In this document: positions 1 through 12,082 of the stretch, in pieces | Layout of the letters: every line of letters starts with the position of its first letter | Position numbering within the stretch: the first letter of the stretch is position 1 | Source: Acinetobacter pragensis | GTDB lineage: Bacteria; Pseudomonadota; Gammaproteobacteria; Pseudomonadales; Moraxellaceae | Length of the DNA: 64,000 nucleotides | Reading direction: 5' to 3' | Assembly (NCBI RefSeq): GCF_001605895.1 | Contig: NZ_LUAW01000072.1 | Location: 1-64,000 of the forward strand | Translations under genes and position numbers: made by a program | The notes under the pieces: generated by a model | The model's input: only the letters and a program-made list of their open reading frames with translations | Databases searched by the model: none | Told to the model about the DNA's origin: nothing

Positions 1-276
1 TTCATTTTTTATCGTAAATCCATCACAGCCAAGCTTTTTCAGTATGGCACCGAATATCAATTGTAAGCAGATCCTAAAGCGGTTTATGCAATATCGCGTA
101 TGTTTTTTATTAATTTTTTATCAATTTCTTCTCACTGTACCGCACTTTAAGCAAAGCAACCGCATTGCATACGGCGCTGTAACAAACAACTCCACAATAC
201 TACACAGTATCATGCCGTTTCAGCTATAGAATATGCGCATTCCATCGAACAACCCTGCTATCAGCTTTATTAACGG
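1..276. other. gene-free left edge
   Basis: This AT-rich stretch leads up to the lipoprotein gene. A 61-codon open frame at 44-229 has no recognisable product and no ribosome binding site, so I do not call it. I see no clear terminator or repeat. The promoter of the lipoprotein gene is presumably here, but I cannot pin it down. Confidence 0.4.
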
Positions 277-1320
277 ATGACTGTGTCAAAGCGCTTTATT
301 ATTGCAGCAAAGCTTCTCTTTGCCTATTTTTGCATATCCCTGCTTTCAGGCTGCCAACAGCAGCCTGAGCCGCAGCCTATGCAAGAACAGCTCGAATCTG
401 CACATAAACAGCAGGAAGCGGATGACTTGACGCTGCTGTGTCAAAAGCTCGAAAAAAATATGCTGGAAATTAATAACCAGCGCACCACTTTTGCTCTTGA
501 GCAAGTCAATCAAGACCTAAAAGTCTGCCTGCCGCTGCAGCCTTTAGAAAAACAGAAAGCACTGCTCCAGCGCTCTAATCAAATGTACCGCAATTTTCTG
601 CATGTAGAGCGCTCTGCCTCTCAGCAGCTCACGTTTGAACAATATGCATTTGATATGGCGCAGCATCCGACCATTCATCAAAGCCATTTTGAACAGTTCA
701 CGCTTCGCGACCAGTATTTGCTGAAGCATCAAGGGCAAGCTTATGTTGAATTAGTCGACGCCACCGCAGCTGAAGCGCATTACCGCCGCAGCCCAGACTA
801 TTTAGCCAAAATATTTGCGCCTTATATGCCGGATGCCGAGCGGATATTTATTGAAAATTTAGCCCTGCAAAATGTTGAACCTGCATTCTCAGACCAGACC
901 TTGCTGATTGAACCGTTTGAAATTGTCAGGCGCGCCCTGTTTTGGGAAGACTATATTCATACCTATCCTAAAAGCAGTTATCTGAAAGATGCTAAACATT
1001 TACTGTATCAATATAAAATATTCCTGTTCAAAGGTCTAAAAAACACGCCGGTTTCCAGCAATTATTCTGACCCGATGGATGTTAAGGTCAGCACCTTAGA
1101 AGAACTGAAAAAAGCTTCAAAATTCAAGCGTTCAGAACTGGCGCTGCAGTCCAGCCTCTTCCTGCAGTTTTTGGAAATGAGTCCTGAACAGCGCAGAAAA
1201 TATGCAGCAGGACAAACCGGACTCAGCCCTTGGCAGCAAATGGAGCTGTACATTAACTTGCGCAATCCTGCGCCCAATTATCAGAAAGACTGTTTTTCAG
1301 ACTCTGTTTGCCTTGAATAA
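277..1320 (+). CDS. predicted lipoprotein of unknown function
   Basis: The 347-residue product begins with a basic end, a hydrophobic stretch and a lipobox Leu-Ser-Gly-Cys with the cysteine at residue 26. It is therefore expected to be exported and lipidated, with Gln at +2, which usually means outer membrane sorting. The mature part is Gln-rich at its start, then mostly helical by composition, and ends in a short segment with two cysteines (motif DCFSDSVC). I recognise no domain. A GTG at 283 is a possible alternative start. It stands alone, ahead of the thiC riboswitch, with no obvious operon partner. The assignment as a real lipoprotein is firm; the function is unknown. Confidence 0.75.
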   Translation: MTVSKRFIIAAKLLFAYFCISLLSGCQQQPEPQPMQEQLESAHKQQEADDLTLLCQKLEKNMLEINNQRTTFALEQVNQDLKVCLPLQPLEKQKALLQRSNQMYRNFLHVERSASQQLTFEQYAFDMAQHPTIHQSHFEQFTLRDQYLLKHQGQAYVELVDATAAEAHYRRSPDYLAKIFAPYMPDAERIFIENLALQNVEPAFSDQTLLIEPFEIVRRALFWEDYIHTYPKSSYLKDAKHLLYQYKIFLFKGLKNTPVSSNYSDPMDVKVSTLEELKKASKFKRSELALQSSLFLQFLEMSPEQRRKYAAGQTGLSPWQQMELYINLRNPAPNYQKDCFSDSVCLE

Positions 1321-1416
1321 CGAGGCTGCCTTAATCCCAGCCAAAGCGGAATGGGCAGAATAAATCACGCTTTCTGACTGTTTTTTATCATCCGACTGAG
1401 CTACCATCTGTGCATC

Positions 1417-1531
1417 GCTTGACGGAGCGCGAGTAAGTCCTCGCTGAGATCGGGTCAGTTCCTCCTTTAGATGAACTTAAGCCCGAGTACCGTTGAACCT
1501 GATCAGGTTAAGACCTGCGTAGGAATCAAGC
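1417..1531 (+). promoter_or_regulatory. TPP riboswitch (THI element)
   Basis: The conserved cores of the thiamine pyrophosphate aptamer are readable: CTGAGA at about 1444-1449 and TTGAACCTGATCAGGTTA followed by the CGTAGGAA block up to 1525. The closing P1 helix pairs GCTTGA (1417-1422) with TCAAGC (1526-1531). It lies about 155 bases ahead of the thiC start. TPP binding is expected to lower thiC expression. Whether control is at transcription or translation is not clear from sequence; I saw no strong terminator between the aptamer and the gene. Confidence 0.93.
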
Positions 1532-1598
1532 CATCTAAAAACTGAACACATGCAATTGGTCTGTTTTGTAGAAATACACGGCTGCTCTCTATATTTGA

Positions 1599-3581
<1,983 letters not shown>

Positions 3582-3621
3582 CTGAATAAAAAAGAAATTG
3601 GTGTTCCTTTAAATCTCAGTT

Positions 3622-3657
3622 AGGATGAAAACAGACGTTTTCATCCTTTCCATTTTT
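3622..3657 (+). terminator. rho-independent terminator of thiC
   Basis: An 11-bp perfect stem (3622-3632 with 3637-3647) closes a 4-base loop and is followed by a T-rich tail ending in TTTTT. The ATG at 3625, in frame with the next gene, sits inside this stem, which argues against it as a start. Confidence 0.8.
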
Positions 3658-3663
3658 AAGCGT

Positions 3664-4284
3664 ATGAATATTATTAGACAAGCTTCATATAACAAAAAAG
3701 ATTTCACTATCGAAGGCCGTGAATATCAATTCAAAGGCTTTATTCAAGTTGAAAAAATCAGCCTTCGGCACCGCTTGTTTGCGCAAGCACTTTTTACGCC
3801 CGTGATTCATAGAGAATTAGTGCATCGGCCAGAAGCTGCCGGCGTGCTGATTTACAATGACCGGCAGGCAAAATTCGCATTAATCGAACAATTCCGCATT
3901 GGCGCCATAGATGATGCCGTATCCCCTTGGCAGCTGGAAATTATTGCCGGCGTGCTGGACGGAGACGAATCTGCGGAAAACTGCATCCGCAGGGAAAGTT
4001 TAGAAGAATCCGGCTGTGAGCTGAATCAGCTGCAGCATCTGTTCAGCTTCTATCCTTCAGCGGGCGCATGTTCCGAATTGTTTCATCTATATGCCGCAGA
4101 GGCTGTTTTGCCAGAATGCGGGGGCATTTTCGGCATGCCGGATGAAGGTGAAAATATTCTGCTGCATATTTTAAATTATGCAGACCTGCCTGAACTGCTT
4201 GCCGGCGGTCGGTTAAAGAATGCGCCTGTCATTATGGCCTTGCAATGGCTGCAGCAGAAAATTCATACTATAAAGAGTGTCTAA
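3664..4284 (+). CDS. nudF: ADP-ribose pyrophosphatase, Nudix family
   Basis: This 206-residue Nudix hydrolase probably splits ADP-ribose into AMP and ribose 5-phosphate. The Nudix box reads G-VLDGD-E-SAENCIR-RE-SL-EE-S-G, which fits G-x5-E-x7-RE-U-x-EE-x-G except for Ser at the first hydrophobic position. A flanking glycine-rich substrate loop (GGIFGMPDEGE) is typical of the NudF branch. The upstream in-frame ATG at 3625 lies in the thiC terminator, so I start at 3664, although its ribosome binding site is weak. The stop is 10 bases before cpdA, and a nudF-cpdA pairing is also known in enterobacteria, which supports the name. Confidence 0.85.
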   Translation: MNIIRQASYNKKDFTIEGREYQFKGFIQVEKISLRHRLFAQALFTPVIHRELVHRPEAAGVLIYNDRQAKFALIEQFRIGAIDDAVSPWQLEIIAGVLDGDESAENCIRRESLEESGCELNQLQHLFSFYPSAGACSELFHLYAAEAVLPECGGIFGMPDEGENILLHILNYADLPELLAGGRLKNAPVIMALQWLQQKIHTIKSV

Positions 4285-4294
4285 GGGGAAGGAC

Positions 4295-5104
4295 ATGCCT
4301 TTATCAAATCATACAAATTCATCATCCGATTGGACGATTGTCCAAATTTCAGATACGCATCTCATGGATCAGGTTAATCTAGAGTTTGCGGCGATGAATC
4401 CGGAACAAAGCTTTCATGATGTAATGCAGCATATGGTGCAGCATCTGCCTGATGTTGACGCCGTCATTCATACCGGCGATTTAGCGCAGGTGCCGGTCTC
4501 TAAAACATATGAGCGCTATTTGCGCTATATGCAGGCGCTGGGCGTGCCGCATTTTCAGATTCCCGGCAATCATGACGACACCGCGATCTTCCCTTTTCAC
4601 CGTCAGCAAAACTGCGCGCATATGCTGAGTTTTGGCAACTGGCGGCTGATTCTGCTCAACAGTGCAGTTGAAGGGCAAGTCGATGGCTGGGTTGCGCAAG
4701 AACAGCTGGAACAGCTGGAGCGCATGCTGACAGAACAGGCGGATCATCATGTCTTGATCGCCTGCCACCATCACCCTTTTGCCATGCAGTCATTCTGGAT
4801 TGATCAGCACAGATTGAAAAATGCGGATCATCTGCTGGACGTGATTGCCAGACATCAGAATGTCAAAGCCGTGCTGTACGGGCATGTGCATCAGGATTCC
4901 CGCAATGACCTGCATGGCGTGCAGTTTTTATCAACGCCGTCCACCAGCGTTCAGTTCAAGCCGCGCAGCGATTCTTTTGCATTGGATGAGTCCTTGCCGG
5001 GTTACCGCGTGCTGCATTTGAATGATAATGGCGAGTTTTCGACGGAAGTCATTCGTGTAAAAATCAACCAACCTAAAATTAATACCGAAATTTCCGGTTA
5101 TTAA
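4295..5104 (+). CDS. cpdA: 3',5'-cyclic-AMP phosphodiesterase CpdA
   Basis: This calcineurin-like metallophosphoesterase is expected to hydrolyse cAMP in the cytoplasm. All metal-site motifs are present in order: D-x-H (SDTHLMD), GD (HTGDLAQ), GNHD, the CHHHP segment and G-x-H (YGHVHQD). The product is 269 residues. I start at ATG 4295 because AGGGGAAGG lies just upstream; the frame also allows GTG 4277, which would overlap the end of nudF. The tight spacing after nudF suggests one transcript. No clear terminator follows. Confidence 0.9.
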   Translation: MPLSNHTNSSSDWTIVQISDTHLMDQVNLEFAAMNPEQSFHDVMQHMVQHLPDVDAVIHTGDLAQVPVSKTYERYLRYMQALGVPHFQIPGNHDDTAIFPFHRQQNCAHMLSFGNWRLILLNSAVEGQVDGWVAQEQLEQLERMLTEQADHHVLIACHHHPFAMQSFWIDQHRLKNADHLLDVIARHQNVKAVLYGHVHQDSRNDLHGVQFLSTPSTSVQFKPRSDSFALDESLPGYRVLHLNDNGEFSTEVIRVKINQPKINTEISGY

Positions 5105-5212
5105 CTTTTCATTTTGTTTTTTTTCTATTAATTTATGGCTTCTGATGGAAAAGTGATAGTTAAGAACCCAGCATCTAAGACTATCAAAATCGAAAAAAAG
5201 TCTATATGATGA

Positions 5213-5244
5213 CGACCCTGCTGGAGGAATCTCTTTCAGGGTCG
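5213..5244 (+). promoter_or_regulatory. hairpin in the dksA leader
   Basis: CGACCCTG (5213-5220) and CAGGGTCG (5237-5244) form a perfect 8-bp stem around a 16-base loop. The loop carries GGAGGA, a perfect Shine-Dalgarno-like string, with no ATG after it. No T-run follows the stem, so it does not look like a terminator. It lies about 68 bases ahead of the dksA start and may belong to the 5' untranslated region. Function is inferred only from position. Confidence 0.45.
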
Positions 5245-5311
5245 ATAAAAAACTTGCATATCACCATATTTTTTGCGTATTGATATATGCATATGATGAG
5301 GAATGCCCTAT

Positions 5312-5827
5312 ATGGCGAATGACAACCAAAACCAAGTCTTAGACGAACAAGCTGATACAACAGTTAAACGCGTCCGTAAAACTAAGCCAAAGGCATCTGA
5401 AGGTGGTTCAACTGCTAGCTTATTTGGTATTGAGCCTTATCAGCCTAAGAAAAATGAAGAATATATGTCCGAAGGCCAGCTTGTGCACTTCCGCCAAATA
5501 TTGCTGGCATGGAAAGCTGAGCTGATGTCTGAAGTAGACCGTACTTTAAACACCATGCAAGATGAAAACACGGCGCTTCCTGACGTAAATGACCGTGCAA
5601 CGCAAGAGGAAGAATTTGCAATTGAATTGCGTACACGTGACCGTGAGCGCAAATTGATCCGCAAAATTGAGCAGTCTATTGAAGCCATCAAAAATGATGA
5701 CTACGGTTTCTGTGAAACTTGCGGTATTGAAATTGGCCTGCGCCGTTTAGAAGCACGTCCGACTGCGACTTTATGCATTGACTGCAAAACCCTTGCAGAA
5801 ATCAAAGAGAAACAGAATAACGGTTAA
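5312..5827 (+). CDS. dksA: RNA polymerase-binding transcription factor DksA
   Basis: DksA enters the RNA polymerase secondary channel and, with ppGpp, adjusts rRNA, amino-acid and stress promoters. The coiled-coil region, with acidic residues at its tip, is followed by a C4 zinc finger (CETC ... CIDC) near the C-terminus. At 171 residues it is somewhat longer than the E. coli protein because of an N-terminal basic extension (KRVRKTKPKA). ATG 5303 is also in frame, but GAGGA is correctly spaced for ATG 5312. gluQRS follows closely, a pairing conserved in many gammaproteobacteria. Confidence 0.96.
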   Translation: MANDNQNQVLDEQADTTVKRVRKTKPKASEGGSTASLFGIEPYQPKKNEEYMSEGQLVHFRQILLAWKAELMSEVDRTLNTMQDENTALPDVNDRATQEEEFAIELRTRDRERKLIRKIEQSIEAIKNDDYGFCETCGIEIGLRRLEARPTATLCIDCKTLAEIKEKQNNG

Positions 5828-5883
5828 GCATGCTGAGTAATCCCTCCCTGACTCCTCCTTGCAATAAGGACGGGAAAGATGAA

Positions 5884-6747
5884 GTGAATTACGTGGGCCG
5901 GTTTGCGCCATCGCCAACCGGCCCTTTGCATTTTGGTTCTTTGATTACCGCTGTCGCCAGCTATTGCGATGCCCGAGCGCACCGCGGCAAATGGCTGGTG
6001 CGTATTGAAGACACCGATATCCCCCGCATTTACCCCGGCAGTGAAGATCATATTCTTCGTTCAATTGATGCTTTTCAGTTTGATCCCGATGCCGAAATCA
6101 TCTTTCAAAAAGACCGCCTGAATCTCTATGAAGCTGTGATTGAGCAGCTGCATCAGCAAGGCTTGGTGTATGCCTGTCAGTGCACCCGGAAAATGCTGGG
6201 TTCCAATCATATTTATCAAGGCACCTGCCGCAATCTGGATCTGCCCTTAGAGCATCAGGCCATCCGCGTCAAAGTTGATGACCAAGAAATCTGCTTTACA
6301 GACCGCCTGCAAGGCACGCATTGCTGCAATTTACAGCAGGATCTTGGCGATTTCGTATTGAAACGGCGCGACGGGATTATTAACTATCAGCTGGCGGTTG
6401 TGGTGGATGACTATTTGCAGGGCATGACGCATGTTGTACGCGGCGCCGACCTTTTAGACAATACAGAACGGCAGATTTGGCTGGGTCAGCTGCTGGGCTA
6501 TCCTAAGCTGCAATATATGCATCTGCCTTTGGCCATGAATGATCAGGGCCAAAAATTGTCTAAGCAAAATATGGCGCAGGCCTTGGACTTAACACAGGCG
6601 CCGCAGCTCCTGCAGCAGGCTTTACGCGCTTTGCGTCAGCCGGAAGTCGATTTGGACCGCCCGGCTCAAATGCTTCAGCAGGCCATCGCGCAGTGGGATA
6701 TTGCCTTGATCCCGCACTGCACGGAACTGCACGGCCATTATCTATAA
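5884..6747 (+). CDS. gluQ: glutamyl-Q tRNA(Asp) synthetase GluQRS
   Basis: This is a truncated GluRS-like enzyme that attaches glutamate to the queuosine base of tRNA(Asp); it lacks an anticodon-binding domain. It has the GRFAPSPTG entry motif, the HFGS form of the HIGH signature, a CQC...C zinc site and the KLSKQN form of KMSKS. The frame is open from ATG 5830, two bases after dksA. I prefer GTG 5884, which has GGGAAAG upstream and gives the short N-terminus typical of the family; 5830 remains possible. It is likely co-transcribed with dksA. Confidence 0.9.
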   Translation: MNYVGRFAPSPTGPLHFGSLITAVASYCDARAHRGKWLVRIEDTDIPRIYPGSEDHILRSIDAFQFDPDAEIIFQKDRLNLYEAVIEQLHQQGLVYACQCTRKMLGSNHIYQGTCRNLDLPLEHQAIRVKVDDQEICFTDRLQGTHCCNLQQDLGDFVLKRRDGIINYQLAVVVDDYLQGMTHVVRGADLLDNTERQIWLGQLLGYPKLQYMHLPLAMNDQGQKLSKQNMAQALDLTQAPQLLQQALRALRQPEVDLDRPAQMLQQAIAQWDIALIPHCTELHGHYL

Positions 6748-6861
6748 GCCGGCCTTCTGTAAAATTTCAAATTTCTGCACTGATATCCGCTTAAGGCCTC
6801 ACTCAGCAACCGAAAGATAAACACCGGCTGAAAAATTCTGAATTCCAATCTTTTAAAACAT

Positions 6862-6896
6862 AAAAAAGCCGGGCACAGTTTACAGCTATGCCCAGC
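6862..6896 (-). terminator. terminator of ftsW
   Basis: Read on the minus strand, GCTGGGCA and TGCCCGGC pair around a 13-base loop and are followed by six T residues. It ends the murD-ftsW unit, just downstream of ftsW and convergent to gluQRS. Confidence 0.8.
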
Positions 6897-6919
6897 TTGG
6901 TATTGCAGTTTCACCCTAT

Positions 6920-8116
6920 CTAGAAGCTGGATTCTTCTTTGCTCGGGTTAGTCTGGCAAGTCGTGGCTTCAATTTTTAGAATCAGGCTGATCATCACGGC
7001 ACACATAATCAAAGATGAGCCGCCATAACTGATAAAGGGCAGCGTTAAACCTTTGGTTGGCAGCATGCCCATATTCATGCCCGCATTCACTAAAATTTGC
7101 AGCAGAAAAATAATACTGATGCCATACGCCAAATAGCCTGCACGCAGGTACTGGTTTTTCAGCGCGCGGTGTCCGATTTTAATGCAGCAGACCACCATGG
7201 TGAATGACAGCACCAGAACCGTCGTGATGCCAAAAAATCCGAATTCCTCACCTAAAATGGCCAGCATGAAGTCGGTATGCGCTTCCGGCAAATACGACAT
7301 TTTTTGGATACTGTGGCCAAGCCCCACACCAAACCACTCACCGCGGCCAAAAGCCATTAAGGCATTCGACAGCTGGTAGCCAGTCCCTAACGGGTCTGCC
7401 CATGGGTTTGTGAACGACAGCGCGCGCTGCAGGCGGTAAGGCTCGAAAACAATCGCAATGACTAAACCTGCAACAATAAACGCCATAAAAGCAATAAACT
7501 GGATAGCCGGCGCGCCTGCAAGGAAAAATACCCCTAGGATCATTAAGACAATCACTGCTGTCGCGCCCAAGTCCGGCTCTGCCAGAATCAAGCCCACGGT
7601 AATAATCATCACCACGCCCAAACGCACAAGCCCGGAAACACTGGTCCGCACTTCCTCGGCCCTGCGCACGACATAATCTGCAGTAAAAATCGCCATCATG
7701 ACTTTGGCGACCTCAGAAGCTTGCAAAGTAAAACCGGCTATCCGGATCCAGCGCGTTGAGCCATTGACTTCAGTTCCCGCCACCAGCACCACCGCCAGCA
7801 GAAGAATAGTCAGCAGCCACAGCGGGAAGGTATTGTTGAACCAGACATTCATCGGCACTTTATAGGCCATGAATGCGGCAATGCACGCCACCAGAATTGA
7901 AATTCCGTGCCGTGTAATATAGTGAAATGCATTTTCATGCAGACGGTCTGCATACGGCATTGATGCCGAAGCCACCATAATGGAGCCTAAGCACAAAAGC
8001 GCCAGCACGCAAAAAATCAGCACATTGCGCATGTTGACTTCGGCAGGCAGCCGAGGCGCCCACCGGTCATAGACTTCATTTATTTTACTGATGGTCGTCT
8101 GAGCTAACCCAGCCAT
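6920..8116 (-). CDS. ftsW: peptidoglycan glycosyltransferase FtsW
   Basis: FtsW is the SEDS-family septal glycan polymerase that works with PBP3 in the divisome. The 398-residue product has about ten hydrophobic segments after a cytoplasmic N-terminus. It carries the SEDS signatures LAEPDLG, the GLGHS-containing loop, LPEAHTDF and the C-terminal LPFISYGGSSL. It lies 21 bases after murD on the same strand, so the two septal-wall genes are probably one transcript. The pair stands apart from the rest of the division and cell wall cluster. Confidence 0.95.
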   Translation of the reverse strand: MAGLAQTTISKINEVYDRWAPRLPAEVNMRNVLIFCVLALLCLGSIMVASASMPYADRLHENAFHYITRHGISILVACIAAFMAYKVPMNVWFNNTFPLWLLTILLLAVVLVAGTEVNGSTRWIRIAGFTLQASEVAKVMMAIFTADYVVRRAEEVRTSVSGLVRLGVVMIITVGLILAEPDLGATAVIVLMILGVFFLAGAPAIQFIAFMAFIVAGLVIAIVFEPYRLQRALSFTNPWADPLGTGYQLSNALMAFGRGEWFGVGLGHSIQKMSYLPEAHTDFMLAILGEEFGFFGITTVLVLSFTMVVCCIKIGHRALKNQYLRAGYLAYGISIIFLLQILVNAGMNMGMLPTKGLTLPFISYGGSSLIMCAVMISLILKIEATTCQTNPSKEESSF

Positions 8117-8137
8117 ACAACGTTCCTTATCATTCTT

Positions 8138-9496
<1,359 letters not shown>

Positions 9497-9594
9497 TTAT
9501 GGTCTGTTTTTAAAACTGACAAAATGTTAGCACTTTGCTGTTTTGAATGCTTTTTCAGTTTTGACTTTCTGGCAGTTTTTTTGTGTCAGCGCGT

Positions 9595-9628
9595 AAAAAA
9601 ACCGTCATAAAAATGACGGTTTTTTTAT
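9595..9628 (-). terminator. terminator after the feo operon
   Basis: ACCGTCAT (9601-9608) and ATGACGGT (9613-9620) flank an AAAA loop, with A-run and T-run on either side. It can work in both directions. From its position it ends the minus-strand feoA-feoB-small protein transcript and separates it from murD. Confidence 0.8.
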
Positions 9629-9659
9629 TTTGCTGAAAAGCGCTTTCAATAATTGGAGC

Positions 9660-9911
9660 TTATTTCCATTTTACTGCCTGCACTTCAGTTTTTTTCTGCG
9701 CAGGCTCTTCGGCAGCAGAACAGCCGCAGCCGCCGCCGCAGCCCGATACCGCAGCAGGTTTCAGCCATTTTGCCGCCGCCTTCCAGCCCTGTTTTTCAAA
9801 GATATTTGAAAGTGACATGAAAACTGAAAATGCCGCTTTAGGAAAAACTTTCTTAAACACCACGACCGCGCTCCAAATCACCAAGGCAGCCACAATTAAA
9901 CCTTCAATCAT
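9660..9911 (-). CDS. small Cys-rich membrane protein linked to FeoB
   Basis: The 83-residue product has one N-terminal hydrophobic helix (residues about 2-20), a basic amphipathic middle and a C-terminal cluster CGGGCGC before a charged tail. That plan resembles the FeoB-associated Cys-rich membrane proteins and the DUF6587-type proteins found after feoB. It starts at ATG 9911, which has AAGGAG well placed; a longer frame to 9974 would overlap feoB. It lies 40 bases after the feoB stop. I infer a role in ferrous iron transport, perhaps as a FeoC-like partner or cytoplasmic metal ligand, but no activity can be read from sequence. Confidence 0.75.
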   Translation of the reverse strand: MIEGLIVAALVIWSAVVVFKKVFPKAAFSVFMSLSNIFEKQGWKAAAKWLKPAAVSGCGGGCGCSAAEEPAQKKTEVQAVKWK

Positions 9912-9951
9912 TTCAGTCTCCTTTCGCATGCTGCAGAGCATGCTTTCAGTA

Positions 9952-11805
9952 TTAACCCAAGTAATGCGAAGCAATCTGATATGTCAGGAAGGCCATGAAA
10001 TATGCCAGCCCGAACAGATACACCGTCATAAAGCCGACTGTTTTCCATGAACCTGTTTCACGTTTCACAGTCGCCAGTGTCGCCAAGCAGTGCGGCGCAT
10101 AAATAAACCACACTAACAAAGATAAGCCTGTCGCCAATGACCAGCCCAAATCACCCTGACTGATCAGGGTAGATAGGCTTTGCGCGACAGCATCATCATC
10201 AGCCGCCGACAAGGCATATACAGTACCCAATGCCGCCACCACCACTTCACGGGCAGCCATCGCAGGGATCAAGGCAATACAGATCTGCCAGTTGAAGCCA
10301 ATCGGCGCAAAAATCGGCTGCATCAAATGCCCCAGCATGCCGGCAAAAGAATAATCGATTGCAGGCAGCGCAGCATTCTCCGGCGCCTGCGGGAAGGTGC
10401 ACAGGAACCACAGCAAAATAGACAAGGCAAAGATGATGCCGCCGACCCGCTTCATGAATATTTTGGCGCGGTCCAGCAGGCCAATCCAAATGCTCTTAAT
10501 ATCTGGAATGCGGTAGCTTGGCAGCTCCATCAGCAAGGCATGCTGAGATTTATCTTTTTGGAAGAATTTCAGTACCGTCGCGACAATCAAAGCGCTGACA
10601 ATGCCCGACATATACAATGCAAACAGCACCAATCCTTGCAGATTAAGGATGCCCCACACCATTTTTTCAGGAATAAAGGCTGAAATCAGCAACGCATATA
10701 CCGGCAAACGCGCGGAACAAGTCATCAATGGCGCAACTAAAATCGTGACCAAACGGTCGCGCGGGTCACTGATGCTTCGGGTTGCCATAATGCCCGGCAC
10801 AGCGCAGGCAAAACTGGACAGCAGCGGAATAAACGCACGTCCGCTCAGGCCGGCTTTGAACATCAGCTTATCCAGCAGAAAAGCTGCACGCGGCAAGTAA
10901 CCGGACTCTTCCAATACCAAAATAAAAAAGAACAGGATCAAAATCTGCGGCAGGAATACCACAACACCGCCTGCCCCGGCAATGATGCCATCCACCACCA
11001 AACTGTTCAGCAGCGGATGCGAAATATGCGGGCCAATAAATTCGCCCAGCCAGCCAAAGAACGCTTCAATGCCGTCCATAAATGGCGCAGCCCAAGCAAA
11101 GACAGCCTGAAAGATAATGAACATCATGACCGCTAAGCTGACTAAGCCCAATACTGGATGCAGAAAAATCTTATCTAAAAAGTCAGAGCGCTTATCTTCT
11201 TGATCGACGAAATGCACCACATCATTCAAAATCGTATCAATCTTTTGATGATTGTCACCCGTCAGGCCGCTGAGTTCAGTATGCGGCGCAGCAAATTTTT
11301 CCTGATCCAAAGCGCTCATCAGGCTTTCAATGCCGGCATTGCGTACAGCCACCGTTTCCACGACAGGAATACCCAAACGCTCTGACAGCTTTTGCGTGTT
11401 GATCTGCATGCCGCGGCGGCGCGCCTCGTCCATCATATTCAGCACCAGCAGCATTGGACGCCCCAGCGCAATCACTTCCATCACCAAGCCCAAATGCAGT
11501 TTCAAGTTTGTCGCATCAACCACGCACAAAAACGCATCCTGATGGCCTTCTTCCGCAATTTTGCCTTGCACAACATCCCGGGTGATGGCTTCATCCGGAC
11601 TGGTCGCGTTGAGGCTGTATGTTCCCGGCAAATCCAGCACACGCACAGGCTTGCCTGACGGCAGTGCAAATTGGCCGACTTTGCGTTCAACCGTCACGCC
11701 AGCGTAGTTGGCAACTTTCTGACGTGTGCCGGTTAAATGGTTGAATAAAGATGTTTTACCGCAGTTAGGGTTACCGACAAGGGCAATACGCAGCGCATCA
11801 CTCAT
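9952..11805 (-). CDS. feoB: ferrous iron transporter FeoB
   Basis: FeoB is the inner-membrane Fe(II) transporter with a cytoplasmic G-domain. The G1 motif GNPNCGKT is at residues 11-18, G3 reads DLPGT and G4 reads NMMD. Two gate regions with conserved cysteines and multiple transmembrane segments follow. At 617 residues it is much shorter than the 773-residue E. coli protein but fits the compact form seen in Acinetobacter. Its start overlaps the feoA stop by four bases (ATGA), so the two are translationally coupled. Control by iron is likely through the Fur site ahead of feoA. Confidence 0.96.
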   Translation of the reverse strand: MSDALRIALVGNPNCGKTSLFNHLTGTRQKVANYAGVTVERKVGQFALPSGKPVRVLDLPGTYSLNATSPDEAITRDVVQGKIAEEGHQDAFLCVVDATNLKLHLGLVMEVIALGRPMLLVLNMMDEARRRGMQINTQKLSERLGIPVVETVAVRNAGIESLMSALDQEKFAAPHTELSGLTGDNHQKIDTILNDVVHFVDQEDKRSDFLDKIFLHPVLGLVSLAVMMFIIFQAVFAWAAPFMDGIEAFFGWLGEFIGPHISHPLLNSLVVDGIIAGAGGVVVFLPQILILFFFILVLEESGYLPRAAFLLDKLMFKAGLSGRAFIPLLSSFACAVPGIMATRSISDPRDRLVTILVAPLMTCSARLPVYALLISAFIPEKMVWGILNLQGLVLFALYMSGIVSALIVATVLKFFQKDKSQHALLMELPSYRIPDIKSIWIGLLDRAKIFMKRVGGIIFALSILLWFLCTFPQAPENAALPAIDYSFAGMLGHLMQPIFAPIGFNWQICIALIPAMAAREVVVAALGTVYALSAADDDAVAQSLSTLISQGDLGWSLATGLSLLVWFIYAPHCLATLATVKRETGSWKTVGFMTVYLFGLAYFMAFLTYQIASHYLG

Positions 11806-12056
11806 GCAGGCGCTCCTTCAATTTCAATTTTTTCTGCTTCTGCTTTACGCAATGCGAAACGGGTAAAACCGATTTGGATTAAAATCGGATCCCCGCCAAA
11901 AATTCCTTTGGTAATGACTTGCACTTTTGTACCTGGAATAAAGCCCAATGTTTCCAAACGGCCCGCCACCAGATCAGCTTGGGAGCGCTCATCTTCAATA
12001 CGGTGAACCTTTTGAATGATGGCAGATTGTTTGACTTTCAAATCAGATAAACGCAC
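11802..12056 (-). CDS. feoA: ferrous iron transport protein FeoA
   Basis: This 84-residue SH3-like cytosolic protein is needed for FeoB function. The family features are present: an early LxDL motif, the central LGFIPGTKVQV segment and a final strand IQIGFTRFALR. It is the first gene of the feo operon and overlaps feoB by four bases. A promoter with an embedded Fur-like site lies just upstream. Confidence 0.93.
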   Translation of the reverse strand: MRLSDLKVKQSAIIQKVHRIEDERSQADLVAGRLETLGFIPGTKVQVITKGIFGGDPILIQIGFTRFALRKAEAEKIEIEGAPA

Positions 12057-12082
12057 GCATCTAATCCTAAAAAATTTTGAAC

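Noticed and set aside
44..229. 61-residue open frame at the left edge
   Set aside because: AT-rich, no ribosome site, no recognisable protein.
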